A stretch of 64,000 nt of DNA from positions 8,370,001-8,434,000 of the forward strand of contig JAUKPH010000018.1 in assembly GCA_030549335.1 (NCBI GenBank), in the 5' to 3' direction. The position numbers and the translations under genes are program-made. The first letter of the stretch is position 1, and each line of letters starts with the position of its first letter. Under the pieces are notes generated by a model. The model was given only the letters and a program-made list of their open reading frames with translations, had not been told where the DNA came from and did not search any database. Shown here piece after piece: positions 1 through 10,607 of the stretch. This DNA is from Pontederia crassipes (lineage: Eukaryota; Streptophyta; Magnoliopsida; Commelinales; Pontederiaceae).

Positions 1-375
1 CAGTCAGTTCACTACTAAAAGGCATGCATGAGAGCGAGGGAAAGAACTATTATGAGCCATATTAAACTTTCACGTACAATTGACCAACTATTTTTCTTAT
101 GTTAAAAAATATAGTGTATATGAAAGATAGTTACCGCGGAGCAAGATATATGTTGTTATAGTTATACTGCAAGGCAGATTTAGGGAATAATGAGTTAACA
201 TATTTTGAGCATTTGTTGACTCATGTGTGAACTATCATGAATCATTAACGGGCATGACATACGCTCTAAACATTAGAGATTGTGAACCTTAACAGATATC
301 TTTTTAGCTCATATAAAGAAGTATGCTTGTACTCGTAGGTCACACAACACATTTATCAATTCTAGACGAACAAAA
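1..375. other. No gene recognised
   Basis: AT-rich sequence without a convincing reading frame or repeat boundary. It may be the upstream part of the LTR-like fragment that follows, whose start would lie at or beyond the window edge. Confidence 0.4.
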
Positions 376-1100
376 TTGCAATGCCCAATGTGGGCAAGTG
401 GTAGATTGTTGGGCAAAATGCCCTTTTGGGCATATATCAGTGGGCTGCGCGTGTGCGCATCCCGCGTGAGGATCGCACGCGGATCACGTCAAATCACACG
501 TGGATCGTATGATCACTCGATGCGTGATTCACGCGTTGGGAGAGCGCGCGATCACGCGCGATGGACGCATGTGATGTGTTCTGCTTGTCTTATCACCCAA
601 ATCTCCCTCGCCTATACATAAAAAGGGACTATACCATAGGTCCGAGGCACGCTTTTGTGGAGGTTCATCTAGAAGTACTTGTGATGTGATAAATTGTTCT
701 GTTTCCCGAGATTCCATCCTTATTCCGAGGTACAAGTGCATTCATCAAGTGTTCGTGGAAAAGTCTAGACTATCCACTTCCGTTGCTTGATGTATTCCGC
801 AATGTCCATGATTTATATATGTTATAAATCTAACACTATCATATGAAACAAAATTTAACTTATCATTATAACTTAACTATCATCTCTGTGCATGCAAACA
901 TCTTAATATTTAACCATACATCATCCTAAGGCTCAACACCATTTATTTTATTTTTTGTAATTTAATTTTTGCACTTTTATTTTCTAGTTAGGACATTGGA
1001 AAGCCATTATTTTTGTCTAATAGATTATTTGGATAGATTAGATCGACAACTCTACTTCACACCTTATTACTTGATTCGACTAGTGTACTTGCGAGCAAAT
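376..1100 (+). repeat. LTR-like fragment (old retrotransposon)
   Basis: A GC-rich block at 430-570 is dense in GATCACGCG-like and ACGTGGATC-like palindromic words. It is followed by a TATA-like run (CTATACATAAAAAG, about 613-626) and a transcript-like stretch ending in a T-rich tract near 1110. The tail at 1045-1095 (cgac..ctctact..accttattacttgattcgactagtgtacttgc in fragments) closely resembles the tails of two other LTR-like segments here, near 10070-10115 and 54528-54575. These are the usual parts of a plant LTR: U3, TATA, R/U5. No terminal TG or target duplication could be fixed, so the fragment may be truncated. Short frames inside it are not conserved and are not called as genes. Confidence 0.4.
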
Positions 1101-1439
1101 TTTTTTTTTTTACATATTCAACACATTATTTATTGATTGCACATTGATGCTTCTAGATTGCAATATAAAATCTCAGTAGGAAGGTCAAATAAAATATCCT
1201 GAACTGGTCTTGGTCTAATCAACTATGATCTGAGGGTCGGAATTAAGTGTCATGTGGAACTAAAGTGCTACACCTTGCGAAGAAAAGATGGGACATACCT
1301 ATAGAATTCATAGGGAGCACCCCGAGAATCCAATCCTAATCAAAGTACATGAAAGTATCATGTCTATTTTAAAAAAAAATAAGTTAAAAAGATTGTATAG
1401 GACAACACATATAGAAGTCTGTAGGCACAATCATGAAAA

Positions 1440-1665
1440 CTAAAAACTAAAAAAATATGAACAAGTATATAAACATGAACAAATGCAAGGACCATGAATA
1501 TGGATATAAAATATGGGCATGTTATACATTGATAAGAATATGGGTAAGGACCAAAAGCATGGATATAAAACATGGACATGAATATTGATAAGAATATAGA
1601 AAAGAACATGAACATGAAACATGGATATGAACATAAGACATGAATATGAACATGAACATGAGTAG
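1440..1665. repeat. Degenerate ATGAAC/ATGGAT simple repeat
   Basis: Imperfect tandem units of about 6 bp (ATGAAC, ATGAAT, ATGGAT, ATATGG) fill this stretch. The apparent frames on the minus strand rich in Phe, Ile, His and Tyr are products of the repeat, not a gene. Confidence 0.7.
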
Positions 1666-1971
1666 GAAAAGTAAAGAAAGAGAATTTTATTGAAGTATAT
1701 AATTTTTGTCATTAACCTTAAAATTGATTTTATGTCAAGTTTGATTTATTTTTATCATGAATTTATATCCTTTTGCATTATCTCACATACTTAGTATTCA
1801 TTACTCATAAAAAATTTATTTTTCTATATTTGAATTCAACAAGTAGTTGTACACGAAAAGTGAATATAAAAGTGTGTGCAACAACGGAATTCATAGTGAT
1901 GCAATGTGCACATGTGGACTAAGTCAATAAGAATTTTTATTGTGATAGTTAATTGATGATTAGTTAAATTT

Positions 1972-3530
1972 CATTAGAAGAAAAATGGACATTTTTACGG
2001 CCCCATCCGTCGGAAAACCAAGAAAATCCATCGGATTTTCGATGGTTTTTCCGCTATAAATGATCCATCAGAAAAGCGCACGTCGCAAAAAATTTCCCAC
2101 GGGCACGAAAATCTAGGGCAAATTTTGATGGTTGCGCCCATCAGAAGTTGCGACGATGGTTTGTCCGTCGAAACTTCCGACGGTCCGAACCACATCTACG
2201 ACTGTCATAAATTTTGGTGGCTAGAATCATCAGTAATTTCAACGGCCTTAACCGTCGGAACTTCCAACGACACCACATCAGTCAGAACTTCCGACGACTA
2301 AAGTTGACTTAACTTTCGATAGTTATACACTTTCGAAGTTGTTTTCTAGAATATAAAAAAAATTGGCCGCCCGCGACCTGATTCCACCGTGGGACGTCAG
2401 ATTCAACCGCTTGGAGGCCGATCCGTCGCCAGGTTGGCGGCCGGATCAAGACGCTTCGCGAGCCGATCCTCAAGACGCCTCACGGCCGATCCGACCGTCT
2501 GCGACCTGTTCCGACACTGGGCAGCCGGATCGGAATGCCTCGCGGCTGATCCGGCAGCCTGCGAACTGTTTCGTTGCCAGGCGGTCTGATCCACTGCCTT
2601 GAGGCTGAGATCGCGGCCGGATGGCAGAGGATGGAGTCGGAGTTGCGGGCTGCTGGAGAGGAAGAGATGGCCGGGGACGAGCCGCGGGCTGCCAGAGAGG
2701 GAGAGGGAGCCGCCGGTGGGAGAGATGGCCGATGGTTGTCGGAGGGAGAGGGAGTCGCGAGCGGGGAGAGTGAGAGAGAGGGGAGAGACAAACGGTAGCG
2801 GAGAGGGAAGGGAGTGTTAAAATATATAGGGGGAGGTAGGGGGAACTAAATTCACCGAAGTGGCGGAGATGGTCGGCGGGAACGAAATTAGAATTACCCA
2901 AGGCTGAGCCCGTCGAAAATATCGACAGGTAGAGCCATTGATAATATTAATAATAAAATATTAAACATATTATATATTATGCCATATATGATTATAATAT
3001 TTATTTAATTATCAATGGTCGTGTCCGTCGAAATTACCGACGGATTTCGCTCCGTCGGTATTTCCAATGGGTAAGCCAATCGATAATAATAATAAAAGAT
3101 ATTAAACATATTATAAATTATGTTATATAATTATGAGTTATTATGATGCAATGAAATCAGTATGGATTTCAATAGTGAGGCGAGTTATTATGATTTGAGA
3201 TCAGTATGGATGCAATGATATTTTTGGTATTTCAATTTTTAAAATTTTTTGGACTATTTACATAATATGCAGATACATAAGTGAATAAAAAATAGACTCC
3301 TAGGTGTCGGTAGAGTCATCCAACACCTCCATAAAATATTAAACATATTATATATTATGTTTTATATGAATATAATATTTATTTAATTACCGATAGTCAG
3401 ATTCGTCGATATTTTTTTAATACATAAAATATTAAACATATGATATATTATGTTATATATGATTATAATATTTATTTAATTACCGATGGTCATGACAGTT
3501 CAAATTATCGACAGATATCTGTCCAAAGAA
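1972..3530. mobile_element. Eroded non-autonomous CACTA-type element (right end not found)
   Basis: The left end CATTAGAAGAAAAATGG differs at two positions from the CACTACAAGAAAAATGG type of terminus seen elsewhere in the window. Inside are many CCGTCGGAA / TTCCGACGG words (2008-2310, 3020-3065), typical of CACTA subterminal transposase-binding arrays. The core at 2360-2800 is GC-rich, with GATCCGGCCG-like tandem words and a GA-rich edge followed by a TATATA run near 2822. At 2940-3500 there are about four copies of an AT-rich unit (ATAAAATATTAAACATAT...) separated by ACCGATGGTC words. The same architecture occurs at 25037-26261 and 59211-60613. A right terminus was not found, so the element is probably truncated or heavily mutated. 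Frames of up to 143 codons in the core are low-complexity. Confidence 0.6.
2944..3500. repeat. AT-rich tandem repeats inside the CACTA relic
   Basis: A unit beginning AAAATATTAAACATAT and ending ATTTAATTACCGATGGTC recurs near 2948, 3097, 3333 and 3424 with variable truncation. Similar AT units lie between the CCGTCGGAA words at 26000-26240, which links the two elements. Confidence 0.6.
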
Positions 3531-4091
3531 AAGTCTAAAGAAAATAAATTATATATGTTAAAAATAGTTAAATGATATTTCGCTTATGCATTATACGAGA
3601 AAAGTCCAAAGAAAAAAAATTATAGATAACACAGATGCAAAATAAACTCAATTGTCGAGTGTTAAGCGTAAAATTTTGAAGGGTTACAATAATCCAATTC
3701 TACCAACAATATTGAGCTTTCCATTCTAGCAAAACAATATTAAATTTTTTAATCCACGAGCACCTTGTCCCACCTATATAAGCTCCACCGCACCTACTAC
3801 GCTTATCCTCTCCGTTGTTAAATGTAAAAAAAGAAACCACTCATCCACAATGCACAATTTTTATTGGTTAAAAGAAGATCATGAGCCCTACAAGCTTTTT
3901 CTGAAAATATAAATTTTTCCTAGTAAGGGAAAGGCCGTGATCAATAGCAAATATTTACAAAGAAAAACGTGATCTAATAGATTAAGTACACTACAAAACA
4001 GATAAAACACATTGTGATATAATTATTTTTGAATTAGTTCTCTGCACGCTTATATGTGTAAATTAATTAGGAAGTCCTTTCTATTTTGTTC
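3531..4091. other. Intergenic; 3' flank of AVT1
   Basis: AT-rich DNA without a supported gene. The part next to 4092 would be the 3' UTR of the transporter, although no canonical AATAAA was seen on the minus strand close to the stop. A TATA-like CTATATAAGC at about 3773-3782 on the plus strand has no coding sequence after it. Confidence 0.4.
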
Positions 4092-5664
4092 TTAGAGATT
4101 CTCAATAATTTGCTTCAGTGAAGTAAAAGTGCCTACAACAGCAATCGCTGAACCAAACACAATGATCGCTACTAGACACAAGAATTCACACCCCCAGCTC
4201 CTTGAATCCCTGAATAACTTGAGGTAGCAAGCGCACAGTAGAAGCATCATGGCCGTGCTGCTCAGGAAGGAGCCCGTGAGGGCAACGACAGAAGCAAAAA
4301 AGGGTACCGCCAAGGCGACCACCACCGTGCTGATCACGATAGACGTTCTGATGAGAATGCTAGTGAGCCTGTGCTTGGACACCAGGAGCCAATCCTCCAT
4401 GGCATTCGCGATGGGCGTCACCACCAGTGCGTACTTCACGAATGGAGTGATGAGGGTGGTGTAGATTGCTATCTTCGAGCTCAACTCTCCTGATGGAAGG
4501 TTCAGTGTCACCTGGGACTTCAAATTCGCGCCATACATAAGGTATCCTACGATCGCCATCACCCCGTAGTTAAAGGTGCAAATAGTGAAAGTGAGCACTA
4601 AGACCTGCAAGCAAAACATTACATGTAGTCCAAGTTATCAGAATGGGACTATTACTATAATAATGGAGTTCATAATGACTAGCGAGCTAGAAACTCGTTA
4701 AGAAGCCTAAACTTACTTTGGGAAACAGCTTCTTGTCTTTCATGCTCGTGTATATTGTAGGAAGAACAGCATGACTGCTGTAACAGAAAGCATAGAGACT
4801 CAAGGCAGTGGACACACCACTCCACCGTACAGCAACTCCTGTCTCATGAAATCCAACCCCATTGAAGGCTCCAACCCACGCAACCGAGACGACGACGAGG
4901 GATGCCAGGACCCCACCCAGGGACACATAAGCAAGCATGCTTAGGCTTTGCAGCCATGTCGTCGGCAGGATCACGAGGGCGCCGAGGATGACGAACACTT
5001 GCTTGCTTCCTATCCGCAGCCGAGGGATGCTCAGTTCGCGTTTGGGAACAACTTTTCCAAGTTATCACCTTCTAATATCAGAAATTCCACAGCCACGAGG
5101 TACAACTCGAGGTACATGAATGTAGCCACTGCGAGCCTTCCTTTATTGCCGAAGGCTAGTTGACCAATGTCCGGGTATGTCTTAACCAATGGGTTCTTGT
5201 CCATGCACCTTTGTAAGAGCAGCCCCGTGTAGCAAGATACGGCTGCAATAGCAGAAAGAAGTATCATGCTGAGCCATCCTCCTTGGGCCAAGGCATATGG
5301 AATTGAAAGTATGCCGACACCTGATGACAGAGAACAGAGAAGTTTATTCAAAATGATATATATTGTTCTTATTCTAGCTAGGAAAGTGTATATCTAAAGC
5401 TAACTAGGCAGCTTCTTTACATTTTTAACGTAGGAAGAAATCAGTAGCTGGTAGTAAACATACAGATTGTGAGAAAAATCCTGGAAGTATATATGCAGGT
5501 GGACTTTTGCACATTCATATCATGAACGACACATGCATGGATATTTTTAGAACGGGAACTGTTACATGACATGAACGTATGATAAGACCTGCAAGGGCAT
5601 TGACTCCATTGAAGCAAGTTCTGGAGAAGCGAGTCCCAGACTTTGAAGTGGAATGTTGTTCCAT
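4092..5664 (-). CDS. AVT1: AVT1-type vacuolar amino acid transporter, 3 exons, with a 1-base frameshift
   Basis: Seen: exons at 5664-5589, 5320-4717 and 4604-4092. Donors are AG/GTCTTA (phase 1) and AAA/GTAAGT (phase 0); acceptors are TCATCAG/GTGTC and CTTGCAG/GTCTT. The product starts MEQHSTSKSG, enters the family core at TCFNGVNALAGVGILS, and ends at TAA after KQIIENL. It would be about 397 residues if in frame, close to the short plant AVT1 members. Conserved landmarks include PYALAQGGW (about 33-41), LILEGDNL (about 106-113) and TLNLPSGELSSKIA in exon 3. The many hydrophobic segments fit the roughly 11-helix Aa_trans (PF01490) fold. Family knowledge: AVT1 proteins are proton-coupled amino acid exchangers of the vacuolar membrane. 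Oddity: exon 2 shifts frame at about 5033 (stop TGA at 5033-5031), and one missing base explains it. This could be a real null allele or an assembly error. No neighbouring gene suggests co-regulation. Confidence 0.9.
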
Positions 5665-5730
5665 TGCTATGTGCTCAATCTCTATTCTCCGACCATTTTA
5701 CTTTGGAGATGTTAGCATAGGCCTGTGGAG

Positions 5731-5747
5731 GAGCTATAAATATAGGC
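5731..5747 (-). promoter_or_regulatory. Possible TATA box of the AVT1 gene
   Basis: On the minus strand the sequence reads CCTATATTTATAG, about 70-80 bases upstream of the proposed start codon at 5664. That spacing suits a TATA box plus a short 5' leader. The match is AT-rich and not a perfect TATAWAW, so this is an inference from position. Confidence 0.35.
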
Positions 5748-6409
5748 AGCCAAGAGGTCGGTAACGCAGTCACGTCAGGTGATGATGGAAAGATGTCCAT
5801 TTAAGGGAAAAGGAATCACAAATAAAGAGAGAGCACGAAGATAAAAAAAAGTATTAGTGAGTTGCAAGGTGATGATTTGTTTGCTCCACTCCTTACATTT
5901 TTCAATGGATTGGTAAACTTAGCCAATTAGTTGTAGGCATATTCTCTATTCTCTGGAGTAGGAACTAAGTAGCATACGTCTATTTATGTCGTCATATGAT
6001 GCATATGTTGATTAAGCAGTAAGCAGCTCAATAACTCTTCAGCCTTGAACAACACAAGAATAATTAGGTCTTGAAAATATGAGAATTCACCTCAAAACTA
6101 GATGCATAATAATAACAGAATAACAGCAGAAGACTTTAGAAAAGAAGGAAATTATATTAATATAAATGGTTCGATCTAATGTAAAATAATGAAGACAATT
6201 AAATAATTGAGATTTTGTAATATCAAACAGTTTAATGACTTACCATAGCAGCTACAATGATATGCAATCTTTTTATCATTAATGCCGCCATCCCTCACTG
6301 AGTTTTTAGTTACCTAAAATAATCCAGTATACAATAGAAATTCAATTATCATAACTAGAATATGTAAAGGACCACTCAGACAATGACCTATAACATAATA
6401 TTATATGGC
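5748..6409. other. Upstream flank of AVT1; no gene supported
   Basis: AT-rich. The minus strand at 6289-6239 contains ATGGCGGC... followed in frame by a consensus donor ATG/GTAAGT (GT at 6244-6243). It could be a short upstream exon or chance. No protein similarity was recognised. Confidence 0.35.
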
Positions 6410-6417
6410 ATATTAAT

Positions 6418-6797
6418 CAAGGTTGTCAAAATAGGAATCTTAAATCGTATGATCCTACTTATTAATAAAAATATATATTCTAAAAATAATAATTTTTTTG
6501 ACAAATTCGCCGCACCTATATATGAAATTACACCCACTAAATCATTTTTATTGAATATTAAACAAAATTAAAACAAAACATATTAAAATATGAAGAAAAT
6601 ATATTAAACTTCATCTAAATTAATTTGTATTATCATAAATATATTTTTAAATTAATTAATCATATAAGATCGGATAATATCATAAAATCACGTGATGAAA
6701 ATTAAGATCGTGTTAAGATCTTACATATGAGATCATTGAGATCGATAATAGGTAGTAAGGTTGTAAGATTGTAAGATCTTAAGATCTTACAACCTTG
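6418..6797. mobile_element. hAT-type MITE, 380 bp, 8-bp target duplication
   Basis: The ends are inverted repeats: left CAAGGTTGTCAAAATAGG, right ACAACCTTG. The 8-bp sequence ATATTAAT is repeated exactly at 6410-6417 and 6798-6805. An 8-bp duplication and a CA-type terminus are typical of the hAT superfamily. The interior is rich in AAGATCTTAAGATCTT-type palindromes, so the element can fold extensively. No coding sequence, so it must be non-autonomous. Confidence 0.8.
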
Positions 6798-6805
6798 ATA
6801 TTAAT

Positions 6806-7233
6806 ATGCATCGTCATATAGAGTTTAGACACATCTTAATGCATATAAACATGTCTTAACGCATAAATGGTATAATTAACACTATCATGATAATGTACAT
6901 AAACATACACGAGCAAATTATACATTCACAAAAGAATAAGAACATGAGTAATATTATCATGTTTATCTTTCTTCCTAATGCTTCAATCTTTCTTATATCA
7001 TCACATAATTTTCTAAGGTTGCTTTAAAACCCTATGGGCATAAATTTTCATATGAATTCACTTTAAGATTCTTTGAAATGTTCTACTTTGCTCGAATAAC
7101 TATTTTATTCTTTATTTGATCTTAACGTAGGCACCATGCTATATACTCCAACATCGGGCATGTTTAGGAACACAAATTGTTGCAATTAAGTGTTTGAAAG
7201 TACATGAACCACATGTAAGAAATTTATTATCCC
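6806..7233. other. AT-rich spacer, nothing recognised
   Basis: No reading frame, repeat boundary or RNA gene was recognised between the two MITEs. Confidence 0.5.
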
Positions 7234-7241
7234 ATCTTTAC

Positions 7242-7869
7242 CGGGGACGGAGCCAGGATGAATACTTGGGGGGGCCAAGTAAAAAATAAAAATAAATAAA
7301 TGAATATATATATATTATTAACTTTATTAACCAAATTAAGAAATAAAAAATATTACAATAGAATGAACATATAGTTATAATTATTATTTTATTTAGATTA
7401 AAATATTTTTTTATTATTCATCATGCATATTTTTTTTTTCTTTTTATGTTTATCATGTTAAAAAAAGATATATGTAACTAACTTTTTATGACAACTAATT
7501 AATTTGATTTTTTTTATTAAAAAGAGTTAAAATTATTAGTACATATATTATACATTCATAAAAACACATATTATACTATAATATTTTATAAATATACACA
7601 TATATTCTCTTATTAATATAATGACACATTATAATTATTTCGAGTTCAAAAAATTAGGGGATTCTCCATATATATAATAATATATATTACTATATATAAT
7701 GTTTCAAAAAATTAGGAGGAACTTAATTATGTCAAGTTTACAAAATTAGGGGGGGCCATATCATATATATTATATATGTATATATATGTATATATAATAA
7801 TATATAGTAGTATATATAATATATAGTAGCCATGGCCCCCCCGCCTAACAATACATGGCTCCGTCCTTG
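7242..7869. mobile_element. hAT-type non-autonomous element, 628 bp, 8-bp target duplication
   Basis: The left end is CGGGGACGGAGCCAGG and the right end, read inward, is CAAGGACGGAGCCATG. The flanking 8-mer ATCTTTAC is perfectly duplicated at 7234-7241 and 7870-7877. The interior is AT-rich with several short AAATTAGGGG / GGGGGGCC motifs near both ends. No transposase frame is present. The duplication length and terminus point to hAT. Many plant genomes carry GGGACGGAGCCAGG-ended repeats, but I cannot name the family. Confidence 0.8.
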
Positions 7870-7877
7870 ATCTTTAC

Positions 7878-8497
7878 TGTAGTGGTTGTCGAAAATATAT
7901 TCTTCAACTAGACGTATCATGCATTTATATTAAAACAATCATTTGCCAATCTTTAAGTTTTAACTTATTTATGTTTCATCATGCATAACGATATCTATGT
8001 GTTCATCAATCATCAAACATCGTTGCATAAATATTTTCATAGACATAATAAGCACAAGATAGATCGTAATAGTGTTTACATGACAATTGGAGTGATAATG
8101 ATTGAGTTAATTTAAGAGCCTAAAACGACAATGACCAAATTGTTCATGCCCATGGACAAGTTGATGTTTGCCTAGATTTTTGCATGTCCACTCGTGGCCA
8201 TGACAAGAAAGTTAGACCAAGAATTGTCTCCTTCATGATGATAAAATAGTGTCTCATGATCATGAGCGAGACCTAATTGTTTCTCACATGTTTGTTCATT
8301 CGCTAGCTCATGAGTATGACACAAAGGTCACCAAGAACTGACATTAGTTTGTACCAAATATTTCGTCTACTCATTCATGATCGTGAATCAGTTCCACACA
8401 TGTGTTTTCTCATGCAATTCTAGGATATTTTAGTGTGGTAAAGTCTAGGATATTTAGAAAGGAATCATTGTAGAAAATTATCATAAAGCATCTAAGG
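7878..8497. other. AT-rich spacer, nothing recognised
   Basis: No supported gene or repeat boundary. Several ATCATGA / CATGATCATGAGC words recur around 8160-8400 without clear periodicity. Confidence 0.45.
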
Positions 8498-10607
8498 TAG
8501 GAGTGTTCACTGGATCATATCGATCCGATGAACTTGATGACCCGATGATGCATGCAATTTTATACATATTTTCCATGCATCATTTAGATCATTTTTCATA
8601 ATTTTATCATGGCATGCATATCTTTTCTTAGTTAATTTTCTAAAATTTGTTAGAGTCAAAAGCTACCCACGTCTGATTTATTTTGATCTTAGAAATATCA
8701 ATTTGGAGGTGCAGAGCGATTGGACCCAAAGAACGCGGAAATCGGAGCATAAACAACATGTTACGCTACTTTGTACAAGAACTCGGACTGGGTCATTATT
8801 ACACCCGGACCGGGCTGATTGCGAGACCGAACCCGACATGGATTGTGCACGACACCCGAACCCGGGGCGAGTACCTTGATAGCCCCAACCGAGTTTGCTT
8901 ATCAGATGATATTTTATCAGACGGTTTGCATTTTTTACCTTGCTTAATATGAAGTTAACATTCTAAAATGGTGTGTAGGGGAACATTCTCCCCTATAAAT
9001 ACAGTGGTTTGGATACTTTGGCCACATCTCATACTCATGAATTTTGTGCCCAAGACGCTGAGAAGAGGATTGTTCCCTGTTGTTGCTGTTGTGCGTTCCA
9101 GAGGTTTTCTCCATACTTTTTGGCAATTTTCTGCGATGTCCACTCGACCGAGGAATGGAGCAGAAGCATCAATCAACTCGTGAGTGTCCCTCTGTAACTT
9201 TTAGTACAACTTGCATGCTTATATCTCTCATATTGATGTCAAAATGATTGTCTATGGAGTAGTTTCATCGTTAGGGGAAGACCGAAGTTGAATTCTGGTT
9301 TTGCTCTTGAATTATTTTAGATTTTAGATTTTTGTGAACCAAAGTTTAGTCTTTGCTTAATGCTTTTATCATAGCCGGATAGATTTACATATTTATTATT
9401 AGATGTTTTGCAGTAATTGTTTGTGAATTTTGTGCATGATAATCGATCGAATATCGTCAGAATTTATTTTACACTGAACCCGGGCTGGGCTTGGTCAACC
9501 CGAACCGGACACCTACGCAACTCACACCGCATCCAGCGACCCGAGCCGAGTCTTTTTTGCGACGAATTTTCTATACCCGGCCCGGGCCGAGTCATCCTAA
9601 ACCCAGGCCGAGTCGACTATTTCGAGGTCAATTTGTCGATAATCTATTTGAGGCCGTAAATTGTGAATTATTATATGACTGGTTTCAATATTTAATAACT
9701 TAGATATGCATTTGAAAGCATCATAATCATCATAGATCAAAAGTTGATTTGTTTAACATCTTTTATCTATTGATAATTGTGATAGTTAGGTTGTCTTAAC
9801 TGAAACCTATATTGTTAGCGATATTTTCATCACAAAAATCTAATTATATTTTGATCGTTAATTAAGAGCAAACCAGGAGGATACACGGTTTGAACCCTAA
9901 GTTCATCGTATATTGAATTCTTCTCTTAATTAAGGCACATCTTTCCTTCTTTATTTCTGATTAATTTTTGTCTTTTACTTTCTCTTTGCAACATAATATG
10001 AATTTAAACTTCCTCACTATAACTTGTTAGATCAAAAAAGTTTAAATCATTAGTCCTCGTGGGATTGACACTCGTACTTACTCTTTATTACTTGATTTGA
10101 CCTACTATACTTGCTAGTATTTTGCGCATATAAATCTCGCATCACCTGACTAGACAGAACTAGTTTAGGTTGGGCCGAGCCCATCCCCACCTGATCTGAC
10201 CTCAACCCAACCATGGTCGGGTCGAATATGAGTCAAAATATTCTAACCCAAGTCGACGAACCCGATTCGAAAACCCGAATATTTTAAAAATATATTTTTA
10301 TTAAATTTTTAGCTTGTATTTTATATAATAATTAAATAAAATATCAAGATAAAATATTTTTTAAATATGCAAAATAATATTTAAATACTTAAAAATATTT
10401 ATATTTTTAAATAATATAATATTATATTTTTATAATAAATATTAAAAAGAGTAAAAAAAATGGTGATGAGATAACCACCTTAACCCATCTAATTATCCAA
10501 CCCAACTTGGGTCAGCTTAAAACGGGTCCAACCCTCCATAGAGGGACCCAACCCTATCAAAATTGAACGGGTCGGGTCGGATCGAGTCTAATCCGTGAAC
10601 TCTCCTA
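8498..10607. mobile_element. GGGTCGG-rich TIR repeat, split by a solo LTR
   Basis: The left end TAGGAGTGTTCACTGGATC and the right end, inverted (TAGGAGAGTTCACGGATT), match well, and both lead into GATCCGA / GGGTCGGGTCGG words. Without the inserted LTR the element would be about 511 bp. Possible 8-bp target sites ATCTAAGG (8490-8497) and ATTTAAAC (10608-10615) agree at only 5 of 8 positions, so the hAT assignment is tentative. Related GGGTCGGGTT fragments lie at 42250-42335 and 62090-62178, the latter ending in AACACCCCTA. Confidence 0.45.
8546..10144 (+). mobile_element. Solo LTR, about 1.6 kb, nested in a TIR repeat
   Basis: The segment starts TGATGCATGC and ends CTCGCATCA, an inverted TGATG...CATCA pair. 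Five bases flank it: CCCGA at 8541-8545 and CCTGA at 10145-10149, a duplication with one C-to-T change. A TATA box (CTATAAATAC, about 8992) fits an LTR promoter. The tail (GTGGGATTGACACTCG and CTTTATTACTTGATTTGAC) resembles the tails near 1050 and 54530. No internal retrotransposon genes flank it, hence solo LTR. Runs such as ACCCGGACCGGG and CCCGAACCGG within it are short GC repeats, not genes. Confidence 0.6.

Noticed and set aside
1364-1712. Minus-strand hydrophobic Phe/Ile/Tyr-rich frames resembling membrane proteins
   Set aside because: Translation of the ATGAAC simple repeat.
2470-2901. Minus-strand 143-codon open frame
   Set aside because: Same CACTA core composition (CT-rich plus GATCCGGCCG units); not gene-like.
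3773-3790. Promoter for a plus-strand gene (CTATATAAGC)
   Set aside because: No coding sequence follows; it lies in the 3' flank of AVT1.
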